Source: Sciurus carolinensis | Taxonomy: Eukaryota; Chordata; Mammalia; Rodentia; Sciuridae | Length of the DNA: 64,000 bases | Assembly: GCF_902686445.1 (NCBI RefSeq) | Contig: NC_062219.1 | Location: 144,380,057-144,444,056 of the forward strand | Direction of reading: 5' to 3' | Part shown: piece by piece, positions 55,629 to 64,000 of the stretch | How positions within the stretch are numbered: the stretch's first letter is position 1 | Layout: the number at the start of each line of letters is the position of its first letter | Program-made: the position numbers and the translations under genes | Notes under the pieces: model-generated | The model's input: the letters and a program-made list of their open reading frames with translations, nothing else | What the model was told of the DNA's origin: nothing | The model's database searches: none

Positions 55629-56550
55629 ATGAACAATAGAATATAAGCTATTGCATTTAAAAAATGATTCTATATCAAGATAAATTTTTATATAATAGGT
55701 TATTTTAATCTATTAAATTTATTATCAATTTTTTATTCAGTGGATAATAAATATTTTTATAATATCAAATTTAGTGACGCTGGAACTAAACCACCTCTTT
55801 CATCAATCCTAAGAAGGTCAGTTTTAGACCATGAGTGAACTGTACATAGAGAGACAGGGAGAAGTATGTCCAGGGACAGTTGTAGTGTCCATGGTTCGGC
55901 GCCCATTGGGATTCACTTAGAGGTCTTACAGGGTCAAGGTCATGGACTCCTCCCTGGCTAGCACTCCCCTCAGCCGAGTTTTAAAAGGGATTAGCTCAGC
56001 CTACAATTAATCCTTCCCTTGCCTTTGACTTTTAAAATGGTCCGAATTAAGTTGAGCCTTCTTCCAATGAGCCATACGGTGGGGGAATTTTCTCTTTCTA
56101 TTGAGTCGTCCAGTCCCAGGTTTGAAGGTCTCACGCCCTAATCTTGGGCCAGTCATTTCACCTCCATGTCCAGATAGCTCCACTTAAAATGGAAGATGTT
56201 CATATTGACCTGAAGATTTAGGGAAGAATAACTTATTAATGACTCGAAAGCACTATAAATGATATAGAAATCTCTTCTCCAATAATGTATGAGAAACCTA
56301 AGTGAAGCAGGAGAGCCAAGTGCCATGGTGGAAATAAACCACGGAGGTGCCCTTTGGCATTCTGAGAAATTTAAGACTTTGAGAGTGCCCTTCCAGGACA
56401 AGGTTTTTGCCAAAGGACAAGTACATCAGAGTAAGTGGACTCCTGGAAACTTGCTTTCTGCTCAATCCCTAATGGGTGCACTGCAACAATCTGGCATGAT
56501 TTCAAAAGTCTGGGGTGTCCTCATTGCCTTTTTGACCATAAAGGTGGAAA
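55629..56550. other. unassigned
   Basis: AT-rich at 55640-55780. No named repeat or gene. The open frame starting at 56289 runs into the SINE that follows. Confidence 0.4.
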
Positions 56551-56707
56551 GCAGGCTGAGGCAGGATGATCAAGAAAGCAAGTTCAAGGGCAGACTCAGC
56601 AACTTAGTGAGACCCTGCCTTAAAATACAAAATAAAAAGAACTGGGGATGTAGCTCAGAAGTAAAATGTCTCTGGGCTCAATCCCCACTACAAAAAAAAA
56701 AAAAAAA
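56551..56707 (+). mobile_element. B1-ID composite SINE, 5'-truncated
   Basis: Begins within B1 ('gcaggctgaggcaggatgat') and ends in an A run to 56707. It contributes about 50 codons to the open frame 56289-57149, which argues against that frame being a gene. Confidence 0.9.
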
Positions 56708-57364
56708 TGTAGAAGGCAAAGTTTGCGCCGTGAAACACGTTGGAGCCGAAAATGCGAAGAGCTTAGGAAGATGTTTATCTAGAAACTGTAGCAGAGCATG
56801 TGGAAGAGGAGATGCAGAGGCCAGGGGACACCTGTCACTCATCCTAGCGTTTTGGAAAATGTGCATGTGTTGCTATAATCGGAAGCATTTCCAGATCAGA
56901 AGAGGCCAATTTAAGTCAACACTTAAAGGAGTGGTGCTTGCTGGTGTGGTGGACATTATCCTGCGTTTTCACGCTCAGCATCTGTACTCCCTTCCTGTGT
57001 TTGGGGAATTCTCCCCGCTTGCACATTTTAGCATGATGCGGAGTCTTCCATGCACCCAGGACAGAGACTCCTCCAGACAGAGGCTTCAACCCTGGACCTT
57101 CAAGAGAACCAGTGATGAAAAGGAACCAGAAAGAACTAACTCTCTCTGACAGTGGCAGAGCATGCAGAAGTTCAGCTTCCTGAGCACAACCAAAAGGTCA
57201 CCCTTCCCATCCAGGGAGAGCAGGGTCCAGGTCAGACGTGGGTCCCGGCGATGGCGGCTACGGAGGCTTGCTTTCTACAGCGGTGTTTGAGTCTTGCTAT
57301 TGGCTGGTCGTCTCAGACCTGACTTTAGGAATATTCTGTGAGATACCCAGTCTCTTTTCCCTGC
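56708..57364. other. unassigned
   Basis: No repeat or exon that I can name. Confidence 0.4.
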
Positions 57365-57985
57365 TATTTATGATTTAATGTGAACATCTGAAGACACATA
57401 CAAGGGTAGAAATAATAATATAATGAACCCTCTTTATCCCCTGATTCCCCACCCCCTACTCTTGTTGGTATACGTTACCATAAACTCACACTTTGTAGTT
57501 GAACAACTCAATGTGTTTTGGTAAATTTCTAAAGATGTCCAGGCATTACTGAAATCAAGTCCCATTTTTGCCTTTCTTTCATTTTACCATCTTCAATGAA
57601 TCTGCTACATGCATAACTCATGCACGACCATACGGAACAGTTCTCTTCACCCAAAGAACTCAGCTCCTGCTCTACAGCCACACCCTCCCCAGCCCCTGAC
57701 CCCTAAGAACCACTGATCTGTTCTCCGCCTTTTATCTTTTCTAGAATGTCTTATAAATGGAATTATACATAGGTGACCTTTGGGGTCTGGTATACTTACT
57801 CAGCATGTCTTTGAGATTTGTCTGAGTTCTTCCATTTATCAATAGTCCATTCCCTTTTATTGGTTAGTACTAAGTTGTATAGATGTACCCGTGTTTATCC
57901 ATTTGAGTGGACATTTGAGTTGTTTCCATTTGGCGGGGGGGGGGGGGGGGGTATGAATAGACTTGCTAGCAAATATCTCTTTAAC
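57365..57985 (-). mobile_element. L1M-type 3' fragment
   Basis: 'agaatgtcttataaatggaa' (57743), 'ccgtgtttatccatttgagt' (57889) and 'ggacatttgagttgtttcca' (57909) are the minus-sense L1 3' series. Confidence 0.75.
57935..57951. repeat. 17-G homopolymer
   Basis: Seventeen consecutive G interrupt the L1 phrase after 'tttccatttggc'. The tract can form a G-quadruplex and is also prone to sequencing error. Confidence 0.9.
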
Positions 57986-58254
57986 AAATTCATTTTTCTA
58001 ATTCTACCAGCCAGAGTTGGTTTCTGTTGCCTGCAAGGAAGAATCAGACTACTATTCCTCTGTAACCAGAATATCCCCAGATCTCAGCTGAGGGTACAAA
58101 CAAGATTCTTTTGCCACTTAGCCACTTAATAGTGAAATGGTCCACACCTGCATAACCGCGGAATCCCAGGTTTGCCTTGGTTTTGATTTTTTTCAGGGGG
58201 CACGGGCTTCCCCAAGCCCCTAGGGCTATGCCACTGCCCATCTCAGCGAGATGA

Positions 58255-58650
58255 CTCCACCCACCCATGGCTCACCAGTCTCCTTGGGTAACTGGTCTGA
58301 TTTTATGCCTATTGTTTTGCCTTTTCCAGGATGGGACATAAACAGAATCATACAGTATGTAACCTTTTGATCTGGCTTTTTTCATTTAATGCTTTTGGGA
58401 TTCACCTATATCATGGTTTATGTTATTCGTTCATTGCTTTTCATTGCCGGGTAGTGTCTCACTGTAAAGCTTTACCACAGTTTGTTTATGCATTCACAGT
58501 TGATGGCCATTTGGGTTAAACCAGGTTTGGGCAATTAATACAACTGCTGTAAACATTAGACTTCAGGTATTTCTGCAGATGTATGTTTCCATTTCTTTTT
58601 GAAATACCCCAAAGTGAGCTTGATGTGTCAAAGTGGATCCAGATCAAAAT
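58255..58650 (-). mobile_element. L1M-type 3' fragment
   Basis: 'cagaatcatacagtatgtaa' (58343), 'tcacctatatcatggtttat' and 'tgatggccatttgggttaaa' (58501). Between this and the preceding L1 piece is about 270 bases that I cannot assign. Confidence 0.75.
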
Positions 58651-58740
58651 GTAACACTGAAAACAAACTTTTTAGTAACATTTTCCAATAGTACTTTCTG
58701 CAATGTTGAAGATCTTTTATAAGTCTGTGCTTTCAATACA

Positions 58741-58859
58741 GCAACCACTAGCCACCTGTGGCTATTGAGCTCGTGAAATGTACTAAGAACTCAATTTTAA
58801 ATTTTATTTATTTAAATTTTAATTTAAACTTAAGTAGCCACATGTGGCTAGTGGCTACC
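58741..58859. mobile_element. DNA-transposon relic with inverted arms
   Basis: 'accactagccacctgtggct' (58744) and 'agccacatgtggctagtggc' (58836) are inverted repeats about 70 bases apart, with an AT-rich centre. Each arm is itself nearly palindromic (AGCCACATGTGGCT). It is a non-autonomous element with most of its interior lost. Confidence 0.65.
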
Positions 58860-58869
58860 ATATTAGTGT

Positions 58870-59250
58870 ACTTCCAGAAGATAACATAGAAGAAAACCTT
58901 TGTGGCTTTGATTTAGACAAAGATTATTTAAGACACAACTCACAAGCCTTTAACAAAAGTAACTGATACGTTGGGCTTTGTCAACGTTTGTAAATTTCTG
59001 CTTTTTGGAAGAGATAAGAAGGAAAAGACAAGTCACAGATAGAAAAAAATATTTGCAAATCATATATCACATCACGGATCCTCACAAATTGAAGAGAAGA
59101 AAATGAAATTATCCAATGAAAAGGTAGACAAAATAATGGAACAGATACTTCACCAAACAAATATGGACAGCAAATAAGTGCATGAAAGTTGTTCAACATT
59201 GTTATTCATTAGAGAAATGCAAATTAAAACTGGTTTCAGGGAGCTTAACA
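58870..59250 (+). mobile_element. L1 ORF2 fragment
   Basis: 'aatatttgcaaatcatatat' (59048), 'agatacttcaccaaacaaat' (59143) and 'agagaaatgcaaattaaaac' (59211) are plus-sense ORF2. No long frame remains. Confidence 0.8.
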
Positions 59251-60489
59251 CCTGCTTGGGGAAGAGAAATTTTCATCAAATAAATGGAAATGCATTTGAA
59301 ATCTCAACAAGGGTAACTGTTGGTACTGTATCAGAGACAGGCATCTCACCTCGTGGGTGGGAGGGAGGCAGGGTCGGAGAAAGTTTCTCCCAGAAGGTAG
59401 ATCTGAGGGAGTAGGAGAAAAGCCTTTGTTTTGTAAGGGCAAGACCATCATGAAATTAAGCTGGAGTTAAGGGAAAGACACAAAGGATGGTGGCTGATGG
59501 TTTAAGAGGAAGTGACCTAATCCTGGTGTGTGTGTGTGTGTGTGTCTCAGGAAAGGCAGGGTTTGGTCCTTCCAAGCCTGGAAGAAGGGGTGGGGCTGAA
59601 CTTAATAGAATACAATGTCCCAGAAGTGAGTGGAGGGCCTCACAATGGGCCTGTGGACCTTGGACGGTGGTGATAAGGGGCTGGGTCCCCCCTCCTCCCT
59701 CAAGCATCTGAATGATAACAGTAATATCATAAGCACAGAAAGCAACTGAACACAACTTTGAGAGGAGGTCTATGCGGTGGCTTGGACTCTCCTCTCTGGA
59801 GCCAAAGCACTTAGGTCCACATCTCAGCTCTGATTGACAGCTTTGTGCCTGGGGAAGTTACTGGACTTTCCGGAGCCTCAGTCTCCCTGTTGTAAAGTGG
59901 GGGTGGTAGTACCTACTTCATCATGTGGTGAGGAAGATTTAAATTGGTCCATACATGGCAAGCTCTTAGAAATGCTGGGCCCAAAGTAAGAACCACATCC
60001 AGGTTTGGAGAAAAAGTAACGGCCAGATGTGAGTGGCCACCGGACTCCAGGACAACCTGCAGGAGTGAGAGGGCCTCAGAGTGGGTGGGCTTTCCAGTCA
60101 AACTGGAACATGGTTGAAATTTGAGTTCGGGGTAACACACACACACACACACTTCAGTATAAAATATTTTGTCCCCAAGTTCTCAGATCACATCCTTTCT
60201 GGCCCAATGGAAAGTCCATAACCAATTCCATTCTAGGAAAAGCTGTGCAGATAAGCCTCCATGAGGAAAAAGAAGTCTCCGAGCCCCTGGAAGGATCTCA
60301 GGCGCCAGAATCCTGCAAGTCAACCGCCCAGTGGGGCAGGGCGCGGTCATGGTTGAGTTGGAGAGGTTTGGATGGGCTAGCCTGGGACCCAACTCGCCAT
60401 CATTTAAAACAGTTTCAGGGAAAATGACCCCAATTTGGGGAATGCTCTATCCCGACCTTGTGGGATACAGCTATTGGCTCGGGAGGAAG
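59251..60489. other. sequence upstream of the CpG island, with MIR and short tandem repeats
   Basis: Holds (GT)10 at 59526-59545, a plus-strand MIR at about 59768-59960 ('tgtgcctggggaagttactg', 'ggtagtacctacttcatc') and (AC)9 at 60135-60152. The remainder is unassigned. Confidence 0.6.
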
Positions 60490-61440
60490 CCAAGAAAGGG
60501 GCAGAGCTGGACAGAGAAGATCAAGCAGGTCCCGCGCCCTGCTAGTCTTCCGCGGCGTAGAGAAATGAAAACAAAGAGACAGTCGAGGGACGCGACGGGC
60601 GCCCCTCCTGGGAAAGGCAGGGGCCGGGCTCCCCGGCAGGGGCCGCTGCAGCCCGGCCGGACGCCGAGGCTGGGCCCGCGGCCGCCGCGGCCCGCTTCCG
60701 CCCTCCGGCCTGGCGCAGGTGCATCCCCGCGAGCGCTGGGCCCGACTCGGCGGCCGGGCGCGGCTGGGGCTGGGGTCCCGCGGTGGCCGGGTTCAGCGGC
60801 TGCGCGCCAGGTCCCGGGTTCCTACAACGCGCAGGCGCGGCCCGCAGGGCTGGGGCGGGACACCCGGGACCGCGGTAGGCGGCTTGGAGAGTGGCCGCGG
60901 GCTCGGGGTCGCTCGGGGTCGCCCGGGGCGTGGGGACCCGCGGACTTCGGCCGGAGCTGCCCCGGGGACGCGCAGGGCGTGGGGGGGCGGGCCTAGGCCT
61001 TCGGGGCGCGGCGCCGGCGAGACCCGGAGAGGGCCGGACCGAGACCGTGTCCCTGTGGCAGGTGGGCCGGCCCGGAGGAGGCCGGGCCGAACCTCCCTTT
61101 TGAGAAGGGGTCTTTCAGAGCAGCCAGGCTGGTGGCAGTGGACAGGGAGGGCGTCGATTCGCGGCGCAGTGTGACGGTGGGGCCATCAGGATCTGCCGAC
61201 CAGACAGGCCGCCGTGTGGGGGAGGCAGGGAGGGGTCGGGGCGAAGTCTCTGAGCACAGGATGGTCAGTGAGGCTTGGGGAGAGGAGGCTTGGGGACACT
61301 TGGGCACTCAGGCCTGCGGGCGGGCGTGGGAGCTGGAGGGCCAGGGGCAGGGATGCAGGACAGGAGATCCAGAGTGGCAGGTCCAGAGAGGCAGAAAGCC
61401 AGGGCAGCGTGGGACTGTCGCTAGGGGAAGCACTTGTTTC
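60490..61440 (+). promoter_or_regulatory. CpG island, probable promoter and first exon of a plus-strand gene
   Basis: CpG dinucleotides are dense, for example 11 in the 60 bases at 60661-60720, against strong depletion elsewhere. An inverted CCAAT box (CTATTGGCTCGG) is at about 60472. A near-consensus NRF1 site CGCGCAGGCGCG is at 60828-60839, a usual mark of broad, TATA-less promoters. Possible plus-strand donors are GCG|GTAGGC (60874/60875) and CAG|GTGGGC (61061/61062). Strand is inferred from the candidate exon at 63.3 kb. Transcription in both directions is possible. The open frames through the island are not reliable. Confidence 0.75.
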
Positions 61441-61670
61441 CCAGAGGTGATCAGTGGGGACAAAGATTGGACCATTAGGTTTAGCACGGTAGGGGTTGCT
61501 GGTGCTGGTAAACACGTGGGAACTGGTGTATTGCATTTATGTAATTCAAAGGTGTCCTTTCTTTATCCCTTACAAAACATTATTTACTCTTTCCCCTCAA
61601 CTTTGTATCCTGGAGGTTTCTATCAGAGAAGAGAGAACTTTCTGGGCTGTATGTATGTATGTGTGTGTGT

Positions 61671-61791
61671 TTGGTACCAGGGATTGAACCTAGGAGTGCT
61701 TAACTGCTGAGCCACATCCCTAGCCCTTTTTATTGTTTATTTTTATTGTTTATTTGAGACAAGGTCTTCCTAAGTTGCTTAGGGCCTTGCC
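61671..61791 (-). mobile_element. B1-ID composite SINE, truncated
   Basis: The inverted ID part and linker are present ('gcttaactgctgagccacat'), then the element stops inside the linker ('cttagggccttgcc') with the B1 part missing. A short ATGTATGTATGTGTGTG run precedes it. Confidence 0.88.
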
Positions 61792-61799
61792 AATACAAG

Positions 61800-62350
61800 T
61801 AGCAAAGTTAAGCATCCTAACCATTTTTAAAGGTACTGTTAAGTGGTGTTAAATACATTCATATTGTTGAGCTACCCATCTCCAAAACTTTTCGTCTTGT
61901 GAAACTGAAACTCTAAACCTGTTATTTTGAAGTATTTACATACAGTAAAATTATCCCTTTCTTAGTCTGAGTTCTGAGTTTTGATAGACACAATCATGTA
62001 ACCGCCACCATTGTCATGATGTAGGACAGTTCCGTCACCCCATCCCCTCCTGCCCCTTTGTAATTATTCAAGCCTCTTCTGATGGCCTCAGATATATTTC
62101 CTGTCCCCACAGTATCATTTATTCCAGAATGTACAAGTAGAATCATACATTCTTTTTCAAAGCAATCATAGTGCATGCTGTGAGTGTGACCTCATTTATT
62201 GAACAAATCTCCTACGTAGGGTCATTTAAGTTGTTGCTGGACTTTGTTGTCAACCACAATAGTCTGATATCCATAGATAAGTCATTTGGGATTGATCCAG
62301 TGTCTTTGTGTTTGTTCTGCTTTTATAAAATTCCTCAAGGGTAGATAAGT
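61800..62350 (-). mobile_element. L1M-type 3' fragment
   Basis: 'cacaatcatgtaaccgccac' (61989), 'agaatgtacaagtagaatca' (62126) and 'gttgctggactttgttgtca' (62232) follow minus-sense L1. It would lie in intron 1 of the candidate gene. Confidence 0.7.
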
Positions 62351-62572
62351 GCTCCTGTGCCTCAGTATTCACAGGCCTTGGGCACAATGTCATCTTAGTC
62401 CTACTAAGATGTCCTGGTATACATCTTCCCTGCCTAGTTCAATTCTCAGAAATCGCATCCTAATAGAAACTACTTTGATCAAAAGTTTAGAGGGATTTTG
62501 AAAAGGTTTTTGTACTTTTAAAAAAGCAGCATGAATTCTCACATTCAGCCTCTTCACAAGCCTCCAAAGCAG
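62351..62572. other. unassigned
   Basis: Short stretch between L1 and MER5 relics. Nothing is recognised. Confidence 0.4.
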
Positions 62573-62745
62573 CCATTCTCAAACTGGAGGGGTCTCCAGG
62601 TCACCTGGAAGTGGTCCAAGGGCTCCACCCACAGTGTGCGACTCAGTGATATGGGTGGAGCCTGAGGCTTTGCATCTCTTACTAGGTCTTGGTGACCCTG
62701 CTGCTGATCTGACACCTCAATCTGAGAGCCACTGCTCAGAGGCAC
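62573..62745 (+). mobile_element. MER5-type hAT relic
   Basis: 'ccattctcaaactggagggg' and a closing 'ctgagagccactgctcaga' show both ends. Near full length. Confidence 0.72.
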
Positions 62746-63220
62746 CTCCAAATGTCTTGAGGGGTGCTCCAGAGCACAAAATGGAAACAGTCAATTCAGA
62801 GGATGAATATCATGAAGATCTGCATCTGAAACTTAGGATTTTTATTGAGGATGTTATCTGACTCACAATGATTCCTCTTAAGATTTTTTGGTTTTGTCAT
62901 AGTGCTGTTTTTTTGGTTTTTGGGTTTGTTTTTTTTTTTTTTTTTTTGCATTTAGTATGGTGTTCAATAAATCACGTGTAGTAGTCAACACTTTATTACA
63001 AAATAGGCTCCCTGCTGGGTGATTTTGCCAGTGGTAGGCTAATGTAAGTTTTCTGAGCATGTTCAAGGTAGCTGAAGCTAAGCTGTGATGTTCTGCAGGT
63101 TAGGAATATTAAATGCAGTTTTGATTAACAGTATTTCTACATTGGCACATAACCCCATTGTTGGTCAGGGAGCATCTGGGTCTATTTAAATACATATAAG
63201 AGTGCCCTTAACAAGATACA

Positions 63221-63255
<35 letters not shown>

Positions 63256-63315
63256 AAACACATATAATCGAATGTTTTCTTATTGTTTCTATTTTGCTTT
63301 CTGATTTTTCTAAAG
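62746..63315. other. candidate intron sequence with T-rich and AC tracts
   Basis: T-rich tract at 62880-62947 and (AC)15 at 63222-63251. The last 40 bases are a pyrimidine-rich run leading to AAAG at 63312-63315, a plausible splice acceptor. Confidence 0.5.
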
Positions 63316-63350
63316 CCTACCTAGAGAATTGGTACTTCAAATAAAACCTG

Positions 63351-63465
63351 ATGCGACCCCTCCAGATCGTCTCCAGCCGGTTAATTTCCCAGCTGTGTTA
63401 TGGATTGAGGTCTCCAGCTTCCCCTCAAAGCAAGATTTGCCTAACAATGGCTCGTCCAAGTTCAA
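63351..63465 (+). CDS. candidate 5' coding part of an internal exon (exon 63316-63465)
   Basis: The exon would begin after TTTTTCTAAAG at 63315 (a second AG lies at 63323-63324) and end at 63465 before GTAAGT (63466-63471). An ATG at 63351 opens a frame that reaches the donor (38 codons plus one base), with an in-frame stop TAA at 63342. It starts [20 protein letters not shown] second in-frame ATG at 63447, in context AACAATGG, gives MARPSS before the donor. The 38-residue stretch has four Arg, one Lys and no acidic residue, as in a mitochondrial presequence, but this is only suggestive. A tiny upstream frame ATG GAT TGA (63400-63408) lies before the second ATG. The gene is not recognised. 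The rest of it lies beyond the window. Confidence 0.42.
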
Positions 63466-64000
63466 GTAAGTCATTTAGTCCTCGTCTCCTCTCCAGTGGA
63501 CTGTGAATTTCCTGAGCTTTCCTACTGTTCTAGGGGTCTGCCCATAATAAAGTAGGTGCCAGGCAAGACTTTGGTAGAGCCACCTTGTCCTGTTTTGGAC
63601 AGGTCCTTCCTAGGCAGGGTCAGAGCTTCTGTCTTAACGCTCAAGTTAAGTCTGTTTGACATGTTGCTGCTTCTCCCAAGCTGTTGCATTTAAGCTTGAA
63701 ACACATGATTTGTTGGTTTGCAGTGCTGGGGATGGAAGTCAGGACCTTGAACATGCGAGGCAAGTCCCAGTTCATAATTTCTATTTTAAACTCCTCACCT
63801 CTCTGCAGAAGAGAAAAACTGGTGATTGTCCTTGAGAGCAATATGAGGTTCGATTTTCTATTGGACATTTCTACAAGAAACATATCTGTTCTTGACAAAA
63901 ATCTGCAGGTTAATGTATCTTGGCCTATAGGGAGGATGGAGGCTAACACATTTTTATAAATAAATGATCCTTAGGTGAGCCTCTAAACGGAGCTTGAATA
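63466..64000 (+). other. sequence after the candidate donor, with an ID scrap
   Basis: 63492-63520 ('ctccagtggactgtgaattt') may be an L2 scrap. A minus-strand ID fragment lies at 63716-63768 ('cagtgctggggatggaagtc', 'acatgcgaggcaagtc'). No second exon is evident before the window ends. Confidence 0.45.

Noticed and set aside
56289..57149. 286-codon plus-strand open frame
   Set aside because: About 50 codons come from a B1-ID SINE (56551-56707). No domain is recognised.
60331..60996. 221-codon frame entering the CpG island
   Set aside because: Low-complexity Arg/Pro/Gly/Ala translation of GC-rich promoter DNA. The ATG lies upstream of the likely transcription start.
62104..62125. Splice acceptor-like 'cctgtccccacag'
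   Set aside because: Lies inside a minus-sense L1 relic with no convincing downstream exon.

Overview
This is a nuclear genomic window from a rodent, most likely a member of the squirrel family (Sciuridae: ground squirrel, marmot or relative). The main evidence is about 22 copies of a composite SINE in which a 7SL-derived B1 monomer is joined to a tRNA-like ID monomer, plus about 20 solitary ID elements. B1-ID composites at this density are known from squirrels and their relatives. Other signs are rodent-type MaLR LTRs, ancient MIR, L2, MER5, MER20 and Tigger/MER2-like relics, and AC, GGAA and GGAT microsatellites. I see no bacterial, phage or plasmid signal.

Layout. 1-60 kb is intergenic or deep intronic DNA with no coding region I can support. 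0.9-7.3 kb holds an L2, an old L1 and SINEs. 8.3-16 kb holds L1 fragments of several ages with ID elements and an AC tract. 16-19 kb holds MIRs and undetermined old repeats. 20-23.6 kb is the richest mobile-element cluster: a 562-bp solo LTR with a 5-bp target duplication, a three-level nest (LTR inside ID inside an older repeat), a MaLR LTR, and an L1 whose 5' part is inverted. 24.5-25.4 kb holds two SINEs with long GGAA/GAAA tails. 25.4-31 kb is GC-richer and largely unassigned. 31.8-40.5 kb holds LTRs, L2, a GGAT array and an inverted SINE pair. 42-45.7 kb holds an L1 broken by SINEs and several DNA-transposon relics. 47-56.7 kb holds SINEs, a second inverted SINE pair and a second copy of the 31.8-kb LTR family. 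57.4-59.3 kb is old L1.

The only gene signal is at the right end. A dense CpG island at about 60.49-61.44 kb has an NRF1-type site, an inverted CCAAT box and usable splice donors. About 2.3 kb downstream is a stretch that looks like an internal exon (63316-63465): pyrimidine-rich acceptor, in-frame ATGs and a GTAAGT donor. Together they suggest the 5' end of a plus-strand gene whose body lies beyond the window. I could not identify the gene.

Nothing here looks like a new multi-gene system. The interest lies in the candidate gene start, the precisely datable nested and inverted insertions, an LTR-like insertion with unusual ends, and inverted SINE pairs able to form double-stranded RNA. Family names come from recognition by eye, not database searches. 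Repeat boundaries are approximate unless a target-site duplication is given.
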